Part shown: positions 56,380 to 64,000 of the stretch, piece after piece
Numbering within the stretch: position 1 is the first letter of the stretch
Layout: each line of letters starts with the position of its first letter
From: Haemaphysalis longicornis
Lineage: Eukaryota > Arthropoda > Arachnida > Ixodida > Ixodidae
Direction: 5' to 3'
DNA length: 64,000 bases
NCBI GenBank assembly: GCA_013339765.2
Contig: CM023454.1
Location: 143,904,593-143,968,592 of the forward strand
The notes under the pieces: model-generated
What the model was told of the DNA's origin: nothing
The model's input: the letters and a program-made list of their open reading frames with translations, nothing else
Databases searched by the model: none
Position numbers and translations under genes: made by a program

Positions 56380-56640
56380 TACGCCTCTGTTGGCTGCCGC
56401 AACAATCAGCGTAAAGCAAAGGGCTCGTGCAACAGACGTATGAAGTGCACCAATACAAAAGAAATGTCTCCTGGTGCTGAATCTATTCGCTGCACCAATT
56501 TCCTGCACCCCTTGAGTGCCGCCGTGAATTGGTCACTGTGCCGAATCGGAAACGCTTCGAACCAGGCAAATTTGCCAGAATACATACGGTCGTACGCTGC
56601 TTTCGGAAGCACTGTTTATTCACCATCATGTTCAATCCCT
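56380..56640 (+). pseudogene. Possible THAP-domain relic
   Basis: One frame reads YASVGCRNNQRKAKG, like the start of a THAP finger with its first Cys changed to Ala. Another frame reads QFPAPLECRRELVTVPNRKR then FEPGKFARI, like the FP...R..W...R..F.P block with the Trp changed to Leu. Order and spacing fit; the frames do not, and C and H of the second half are not clear. Low confidence. Confidence 0.3.
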
Positions 56641-57430
56641 ATCGCACGTTTTTGTTTTCTCCAGGTATGTTCTGTTTATCTCATCGACGGGAAGCCGGTA
56701 AAAATCATCCGGACACCTATGCTTCAGCTCAGTTGTGCGAAAAAGTTCAGCCAGAACCGAAATAGAAGCGTCGCGGTGGCGGAGAACGCCCGTTCGTGTC
56801 AGAAAATAGCTGTTCGCGGTTCCCACTCGCCGCTGATACGCTAAAGTTCTTCTAAGCAAGGAAACGGCCGTGAAACGTTGGTGTATCAAATGAGTTGCCC
56901 CAGTTTGGCAGCAGGAAATAGTAATATGAGGCGGCAAATATTTTACTTTTCCGAGCATGTACGTATACGACCTGCACAGTTAAAGGAGTATTTCATGGCC
57001 TTCTTTAACAACCAACACAGTATGAGGTATGTGAACGCGTATTATATGTCAACACATTCGCGCTCCGACCGCAGCAAGCCTTGCTTGAAATTTTGCATTA
57101 TCGCGCGCGCGATCGAATGCATTGGCTGATTGCGCTAACCAACTTACTTCTTAGTGTGTACGTTGGAGGCATACCAGCCCAGTAGTTCCTTAGATGTTTA
57201 ATTGGAACGCAGGCTTGTTGACGGATGTTCAGTGATAAAATGTGTCGGACCAACCACGCTTTCAAGCCGAGTGTCAACAATTAACGAGCACAATTATATC
57301 TATCGGGCACTGAATGAAAATTTTTTGCTTAACTGGTCATTATTCAGTGCCATGACTTCCGATGGTTGCATCCGATCCCCCTTCCTTCAGCAACACAATA
57401 TTTTGAGACCCTACCCTTCCTACAGGCATC

Positions 57431-58470
57431 ACTTAGAATTTAAACCCAATCCTTGACTAGCCAATATCTATATCATGATGATAAAGAGGACGCATTTCTA
57501 TATTTCTTTCCGGCGATTCCCCTAATAGACACCTTTAACTTGATAACAAAAAGTCCTATTGGCGTCACTAAATTTTCACTGAGTCTATGTCTCATCACGA
57601 CTATCTAATAACTATCACCAGAAAGTAATTTTTTTACTTTTCCAACGTGGTTCCCCTCAACGATACGGTTAATTTGATACCCCGCACACACTAGCAGCAT
57701 CACTTAGAATAATAAACTCTGACTAACCATGATCCTAATGACTGTAAGCCGACGCATTATTTATATGCCCACGCGATCCCCCAAATTGAAAACATGAATT
57801 TGATACCCTTTTTCATTTAGCGGCCTCAACTTGAATGTTAACCCAAATCTATGATTACCCACGACTATCTCGTGATTAGAACCACGAAGCCTTATTTTGT
57901 CCAACATGATTCCCCTCATCAGGATCGCAAATTTGATATCCCCACACACCCGAGTGGAGGTCACATCGAATTTGAACCCACTATAAGACTCGCCATGACT
58001 ATCTCATGACTATAACCAATAAGCATTTTTACGTTCTACGTGATTTCATGTTCTAAGCATTCTGCGTGATTTCCCTCATCGAGACCTTAAGTTCATACAC
58101 CACGCGCCCTAGACCTATGAATTTGAATTTTAACCCAATGTATGACCATTTAAGGAAATAATATGACATTTTATGACTATATTATGACTAAGGTCATATT
58201 ATAACCTTAACGCAATTTTGTCCCACGTGATTCCCCTCATCTAGACCTTCAATATGATTCCCCACTCGACCTCGTGGCATCAGTTTGAATTGTAACCCAA
58301 TTTATAACTTAATATGATTGGCATATGACTATACACAGGAAGCACTTTTTAATTTACCTAGCGTGATTCTGTAAATCGGGACCTTTACCTTAATATCTGA
58401 TACTCCATAGCGACATCTGTTTGAAGTTTAACACAATCTATCTCATAATGCAATCATTAATCCATCTAAA
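57431..58470 (-). repeat. Degenerate ~130-bp tandem repeat, right array (inverted)
   Basis: CACGTGATTCCCC-like landmarks, the reverse complement of the left array's landmark, recur at about 57516, 57648, 57772, 57902, 58063, 58228 and 58360. Spacings are mostly 124-132 bp, with two longer ones near 160. Confidence 0.78.
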
Positions 58471-58885
58471 CGGGCGTCGCCCAGTCAGTTCAGTTGACAA
58501 CTCACTTGAAACAGCGGAAGAGACAGCCACCACCCCTTGCGCCCGGTGCTTACCTCTTCCTTTTTGACCCTAGCAAATCAAACCGTTAACCAAAGTAGGC
58601 GAACAATTAGCAAACAAGCGCCGCCGTCAGCTTTCCCACCACCCCCTCCCACCTTCATAGAGGATCCATCAAGAGAAAAAGGTGCGATAACCCTTTTTAT
58701 GACGTCACGAGTCGAATATTGTTCACATGCCCACCCACTAAATCAGACACCCCCCTTTCCCTCCACCCTCCCCCTATCCCCACCAACCAACCCCGCGAAT
58801 CGCGGATGTTGCCGTACCCACAGCTACCCTAGATTGCGAGCCAAAAGCCGCACATGAAACTTAACCGCCAACGATATCTGCCTCC
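58471..58885. other. No gene recognised
   Basis: About 0.4 kb, C-rich on the plus strand in part (58630-58790), without motifs. Confidence 0.4.
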
Positions 58886-58889
58886 AAAG

Positions 58890-59350
58890 GCTACTTTTAT
58901 GTACTCAGAACTCAAAATGTACTCAGAACTCGTTATCTACTCAAACTGAAAATGTACTCAGTACTCAAAATGTACTAAAACTCAAAATCTACTCAGTACT
59001 TAAAATGTACTCAAAACTCCAAATGTACTCCAACTCAAAGTGTACTCAAACTTAAAATGTGCTCAAAACTCAGAATGTACTCAAAGTATACTCAGAACTC
59101 AAAATGTATTCAGTACTCAAGGTGTATTCAGTACTCAAAATGTATCCAAACTCAAAATGTACTCTGTACTCAAAATTTACCCAACCTCAAAATGTACTCA
59201 AAACTAAAATGTGCTCAAAACTCAAAATGTACTCAAACTCAAAATGCACTCAGTACTCATATTGTACTCAACCTCGAAATGTTCTCTGAATTCAAAATGT
59301 AGTCAAAACTCAAAATGTACACAAACGCAAAATGTACTCAAAACTCTAAA
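58890..59350. repeat. ACTCAAAATGT minisatellite
   Basis: Dozens of imperfect copies of an 11- to 17-bp unit (ACTCAAAATGT, often with AGTACTC or AAACTC spacers). It creates spurious repetitive frames (KMYSKLKMYS...), which are not genes. Confidence 0.92.
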
Positions 59351-60715
59351 AGGAGTCATAACTAACTAGGTTTCAGGCGTACTGCAACTCAGTCGGGCTC
59401 AAATTTTCTCAAGGTCAAACTCACCATGCTAAACTAGCCTCGCGCTCGCTCAAACGAAACTCACGTGTGAGTTTGAGTCCAAATGAGTCTGTTTGAGTGG
59501 ACTCAGGAATGAGTCCGCCGACCTCTGCCTGCGATTGATAAAACCTCTCAAGTGGTCAGGAGAAGTGGCTGCAGTCGATGATGATACAGTTGCTGTCATC
59601 GGTGCACGCTTGGTGCTTGACACGGTGTACACAATGTTGCACTGCCGAGGCGGCGATTTAATGCCCTGTCGACGAGTTACTAGTAAATGAAATAGAGAGA
59701 GAAGGCAGTTTTGTGTTACTCACGAGGTTTCTCTAGTAAAAAGCCTTGCATGCTTTTTCAGGGGGAAAATGAAACAGGTGAAGAAAAGGGAAAGAAAAAG
59801 TAACAAAAGAGAGAAGCAGAAAAAAAGTTAAAATGAATTATCACAGTGCGATTCTGGACAGGGTTCGGTAATTTGGTATATGATAAACATTATTCAATTA
59901 TATGTTCGGTTCACGTTGAAAAGGGTTCTAAGACCGACGAGTAACCATTCGCGACCCCGGCATGTTTCGCACTAGCATGCAGCTTTGCTGAACCCGCACA
60001 CCCGAATTGTTCACTTTGATGCTCAGCAGATTTTGAGAGTAAACATGAGGAACGCGGTCCTAAAGCACACGTGCCGTCGGTGTGTAGCTATGCGAAATAA
60101 TATTGAGAAGTCCTGAAACATGCAGGAAGCTTTGTTATTTAAAAAAAATAAAACAGAGCAGCACAAAATAAACAGAGAGGAAAGAAAAAGACAGACTGTT
60201 TCCCTAATAGAGCAGGTACATATTACGCATGCAGAAACCGAGACTTTCTGCACAAAAAATGCCGATATCAGTGAGTGGGACCGTAAGAACGGATCAAAAA
60301 ACACCCAAAAGTGGCCATTGTACTGCAACTATAACTTTCTGAAATTGAAGATAAGGCAAACTGGTACAAATTTTAATCAACGCACAAGAGCACGGTAATT
60401 AAACGGGTGACGTTACTTCACCAGGAGAGTTTATTTTTAACAATCTGTCGAGATTTGTCCTCAAGAAAGGGCGACGAATAATTATAAGTATCAGGACTGA
60501 TTATTCGACAGAAAGTAAAAAGATCGCTGTGCGGTAGAACTGTAGCTTCCTAAAATTAAACACTGGCAGTGTTAGTCCCCTCACGCGGAACCTTGTGCGT
60601 TCCAGGTGACGGTATTGGTGACACTCTGGATTCCTAAGCCCTTTGTGTAGACACTAACGAACTGTGCCAATATTCGGAAAAGTAGAGGCTAGAATCCTCA
60701 TACGGTGGCTGGCGG
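59351..60715. other. No gene recognised
   Basis: About 1.4 kb. It begins with GAGT/ACTC-rich sequence that seems a decayed edge of the minisatellite; the rest is AT-rich without motifs. Confidence 0.4.
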
Positions 60716-60719
60716 AACG

Positions 60720-61215
60720 TGGTTCAGGTCTGGCCTTTTGGTGGCCACTGTCTTACCCATGCCGGGAGCTCCAATTCCTCATTGGAAATCAGGCTAAAGT
60801 CACTGAATAAAGTAAGCAAGTTCCTCGTACCTAGCACACCACAATCACCATATTGTACATTTGCCCCCAGCCATTGAAGGGTTTCGATGGGGTGCGTAAC
60901 AGCTCCGTTCAGTGGCACCACAACCACGACGAGGTGGTGAAACTCTGCTTCCAATAAACTCACCGTTGACGTGTTCCCATAACGTGGTCCATTGACACAC
61001 TTCCCCAAAACAAGGCTTGAATATCAGCGTTGGGAGACGTATTCCGAAAATATGCCACGGACCAGTCGTTGGGGCAAGTGGTGTATCAATATCGTCGACG
61101 GGCAATCCGAAGCGTGCTCCCGAAGCTTGCATCTTCGAGACGGCCCATACTGCGAGTCAGAATGTCGAGATTTTGGTCTTCATGTGCGCCGCAGACTCCG
61201 AATCTTTTTAAGATC
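60720..61215 (-). pseudogene. Unrecognised minus-strand reading frame, frameshifted
   Basis: Two minus-strand frames overlap (61132-60845 and 61008-60724) and look like one frame with a shift near 60995-61010: PTTGPWHIFGIRLPTLIFKP then VSLLEAEFHHLVVVVVPLNG. Amino-acid composition is protein-like (aromatic and hydrophobic balance, conserved-looking Gly/Pro), but I recognise no family. It could equally be chance. Confidence 0.2.
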
Positions 61216-63120
61216 CTCGAACGAATATCGGAGCTCACTACGAGCTTTTCCATCACATTTCCTGATTTTCGTTCTCTGAGTGCACCTCACTCGATGATCG
61301 TCGTTGTCACCTTCATATCTGTGTTACTGTTTGATATGTTTGGCATTCACACGGTGTATGGCTGGGTGTTAATTTTCGTTTTATTTGCTCGGAAGGCCGT
61401 GAGCTGTAAGACCAGCAGTGAGAACCGTGAGACCCGTTTGTGATGCCTAGTGGAGCCTACAGACCATCACTAGAACCTCTTTAATGGCCACGACAAATTA
61501 ACAATCATGGTGATTGCGCGCTACGAGCCAGGAGTTACGTCTTCCTCTTCCCAAATATGGACTTTTCAATTCTTACCTTAAACATAACCAGAAATTGAAA
61601 AGCGTCCGTACCAAAGTATTCTTCCATGGCTTATCACCATAACTCTACAGAAAGATGGCAAAAAATCCGGCTTCATGATTCTCGAATCTGTGCACAAATC
61701 AAAACCGGTTGTTTGCAAGGCAGTAGTCCAGGTTTCCAAATTCCTTGAACATGTGGTTGGCAAACAATATGAATCTTCCAAAGTGACAGGTGAAGCCCTG
61801 TTTGAAGTGGCCACCCAACAAGCCTTCTGAAGCAAACGCGCATGTTCAATCTGTACATTTGTTTTAAAATCCACGATACCTTCAACAGCTCTCAGTGTGG
61901 AATACCTGAGCTGCATGGGATGTACAAAACGAATGCCGCCTGTTTGGAAGCGCTAACAGATCAGAATGCCATGGTTGTATGTCGCATACCCTTGTGCGTC
62001 GGTAAGAAGGAGATCCCAACTCAACACACTATCCTGACAATGCACCGATCCCCCTGCCATAATTCATACAAGCTCTGCTGAACATTGTTCCGTCCACACT
62101 AACATCGCTAGACCGCGGCGCTGCTTCAAAATCCAGCGGTTTGGGTACATAGAAAACTATCGCTACGGCGGACCTAGTGGTGTAAAGTGTACAGAGCCTG
62201 TTCCCGTTCCCGCACCTGTGACAACTTTCGACTTGTAAAATTATATTATAAAACCAAAGCGTTATTCTGGACAACCGCACGAAAACAGACTCGTCTTTTT
62301 CAAAAGACAATTTCGCAAAAATACTTCAGCGCTCGCCGAGTCCGCTTCCTTCAACCACGTCTTTTTTCGCGCTGTTGTTCAGAATGACATCTTAGCAACT
62401 GGCCCAATCATCACTCTGATAATTCCAAGGTTTTTTGCCGAAGAACATATTTTCCCGAAAAGCGGAAGAGGTTTGTCTTTTACCCGAGGGTACGCATGCC
62501 AATGCAACCTCACTAGGGGGTAAAACGGCGTCTGATTTCGGCGGCGACCCGAAAGGTGAGACGAATCTCCTGCCCGGTCCCCTCTCTGGGTTTTCTCCAG
62601 CAGCCAAAACCGTAACACGCCACATGGCGAGTTAATAGTGCTTGTGGTAGCAATCACCTTGACCGGGAGCGATGCAGATCTGACTTTTTCTGCTCCGTGG
62701 GCACAAGGGTGCCTGTAGGCTTGTCCACCACAAGCTCTGAAATGGACATGAAAACCAGAAAAACCAGCACCAGTTCCACCACTGCTGCACCGCGTGTGCA
62801 TCGCATTTGGCGCCTACAGTGGCCGTTGCACGCAAGAGCACCCAAAGAGAGTGCATGGCTCAAGGAGCACGATTCGTTCGGAACGGTGGGGCATCTGACG
62901 GCCAAATGAACGTGTCACCGTCATTGCATACAACGCTGCAAAGCGGATGGACTGCGACATCCAAGTCCGCATAGAAAATAGCAGTCCACTCCAATAGTAA
63001 CGATTTTCGAAAAACAGTCCATTGATACACACACAAAGACACTGTCGTCGTGTTTAACATTAAAAACTTCAAATATAAAACAGCAATGAAGATTACTGTG
63101 CGGGCCTTCTTGATGATTTA
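61216..63120. other. No gene recognised
   Basis: 1.9 kb with several frames of 70-140 codons on both strands, none with a motif I can name. It may contain decayed coding sequence continuing from 60720-61215. Confidence 0.35.
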
Positions 63121-63123
63121 ATG

Positions 63124-63181
63124 AATTATTCCCTTGCACTTGGCAGCGGAGGCAGCGAGCGAGCAGTGCAAGGGAATAATT
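63124..63181. repeat. Perfect 17-bp inverted repeat upstream of LINE ORF1
   Basis: AATTATTCCCTTGCACT at 63124-63140 is exactly complementary to 63165-63181, with a GC-rich 24-bp loop. It lies about 120 bp before the ORF1 start. Confidence 0.9.
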
Positions 63182-63304
63182 GCTCTGCTTAATCCACAGG
63201 GTTGGCATTTTCCTCATTTGTTTCCTTTCGTTCTTCGCTGCCTTTGCTGCCAAAGTGTTGTGAAATTGCTGTCTAAAGTGCCGCGTCTTGTGTTAGCCTT
63301 GTCT

Positions 63305-64000
63305 ATGGCCAGTGAAATCGATAACCTTAAACGAGAATTGCGGAAGGAGATAAGGGAACTGAAAAACAGCGTTGAATTTGTAAGTAAGGAGTACGATAAG
63401 CTCAAGAAGGAATGTCTTGATGTAAAAACGGAAAACGTGGCACTGAAAGCCTCCCAAGAAAAAATGGCACAAGAACTCGAATGCTTGAGACGCACTGTAC
63501 GCGAAAGCAACATGCGTCTTGCCGCTCAAGAACAATACTCTAGGAAGAAAAATGTGGAAATCAAGGGAATTCCACAAGAGACGCATGAAAACCTTGTGGA
63601 CGTGCTTGCCAAGGTCGGGGCTGCTCTTGGGGTACCCTTCAAGGATGACGATATAGAGGTTTGTCACCGAGTTCCTACACGCCAAAATTCTACTAACGCA
63701 AATGAAGGTGATGGTTCGGAACAGAATATTGTAATAGTCTTCAAACACCAGACCAAACGGGATGCAGTCATGTTGAAAGCACGGAAAATTAGGATCGCAA
63801 CCGATGAACTGGGGTACGCCGTAAAACGACCTGTGTATGTGAACGAACATCTTTGCCCACAACTGAAGAAACTGCTTGGCATGACTATTGCAAGGAAGCG
63901 AGAACTGAACTGGCGCTACGCATGGGCAATCGGTGGAAAAGTATATGCCCGGCAGGCGGAAAAGTCACCCGCCATCCAGATTACTTGCGAAGCTGACCTG
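63305..64000 (+). CDS. LINE ORF1 protein, intact to the window end
   Basis: ATG at 63305 opens a frame that is unbroken to the last base (about 232 codons). Residues 1-70 form a long coiled coil (heptads in NLKRELRKEIRELKNSVEFV and following). Then comes EQYSRKKNVEIKGIP, a short spacer with IEVCHRVP, and IVIVFKHQTKRDAVMLKARK, the FP/ORF1-type nucleic-acid-binding fold of CR1-like LINEs. A final basic stretch (RKRELNWRYAWAI) follows. It would trimerise and coat LINE RNA. The decayed LINE ORF1 at 32551-33330 is a relative. ORF2 is outside the window. Confidence 0.78.
   Translation, partial: MASEIDNLKRELRKEIRELKNSVEFVSKEYDKLKKECLDVKTENVALKASQEKMAQELECLRRTVRESNMRLAAQEQYSRKKNVEIKGIPQETHENLVDVLAKVGAALGVPFKDDDIEVCHRVPTRQNSTNANEGDGSEQNIVIVFKHQTKRDAVMLKARKIRIATDELGYAVKRPVYVNEHLCPQLKKLLGMTIARKRELNWRYAWAIGGKVYARQAEKSPAIQITCEADL

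Larger units (their letters stand above)
55191..57430. other. Central region between two inverted repeat arrays
   Basis: 2.2 kb with no intact gene. It holds a perfect 21-bp-arm hairpin (55982-56040) and a possible THAP relic (56380-56640). Several short frames overlap without recognisable motifs. Confidence 0.45.

Noticed and set aside
58890..59350. Repetitive plus-strand frames rich in Lys-Met-Tyr-Ser
   Set aside because: They are produced by the ACTCAAAATGT minisatellite in more than one frame; not a gene.
1..64000. CRISPR arrays or bacterial operons
   Set aside because: No evenly spaced identical short repeats, and the content (splice sites, SINEs, LINEs, LTR elements) is eukaryotic.

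Overview
The window reads as a block of repeat-packed arthropod chromosome, most likely from a hard tick. That assignment is from memory: tRNA-derived SINEs resembling the Rhipicephalus Ruka family, several Penelope-like elements (PLEs) with GIY-YIG domains, THAP-type P elements and a CR1/L2-type LINE. I found no convincing intact host gene. Nearly every recognisable reading frame belongs to a transposable element, and most are broken.

Layout. 1-2.3 kb: PLE copy 1, split by a TTAA-flanked DNA element. 3.3-5.0 kb: a second TTAA element carrying a tRNA-like segment. 5.2 kb: a Ruka-like SINE. 6.8-8.8 kb: an AT microsatellite, then a tandem array of ~461-bp tRNA-containing units that ends in an inverted copy. 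8.9-10.8 kb: a second SINE family and a Helitron/Helentron helicase scrap. 10.8-19.9 kb: PLE copies 2 (minus) and 3 (plus), head to head, forming an inverted repeat with ~3.4-kb arms.

19.9-41.4 kb is a nest of insertions. A THAP/P-type transposon (ends TAGAGCCACTA, 8-bp target duplication GGCAGATG) sits in the 3' region of PLE copy 3. Inside it lies a minus-strand CR1/L2 LINE (20.5-33.9 kb). Inside the LINE is a Ty3/gypsy-like LTR element (21.3-30.3 kb, duplication GTGCA), and inside its 3' LTR is a second THAP element (27.8-29.7 kb). The PLE resumes at 41.4 kb. The gypsy element has integrase upstream of reverse transcriptase, and the LINE ORF1 carries a decayed 2A-like motif.

42-48 kb: more SINE copies, a 105-bp palindromic insert, a decayed SGNH-hydrolase-like frame, a young short LTR element with near-identical 249-bp LTRs (44.3-46.4 kb) inserted beside a PLE copy 4 fragment, and microsatellites. 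48.7-54 kb is mostly featureless apart from one TA-flanked MITE. 54.2-58.5 kb: two arrays of a degenerate ~130-bp repeat in opposite orientation around a 2.2-kb centre. 58.9-59.35 kb: an ACTCAAAATGT-type minisatellite. 59.4-63.1 kb: nothing I recognise. From 63.3 kb the intact ORF1 of another LINE runs off the window.

The elements do not form a pathway. What they record is insertion order, from the oldest host copy (PLE 3) to the youngest guests (the THAP element inside the gypsy LTR, and the short LTR element).
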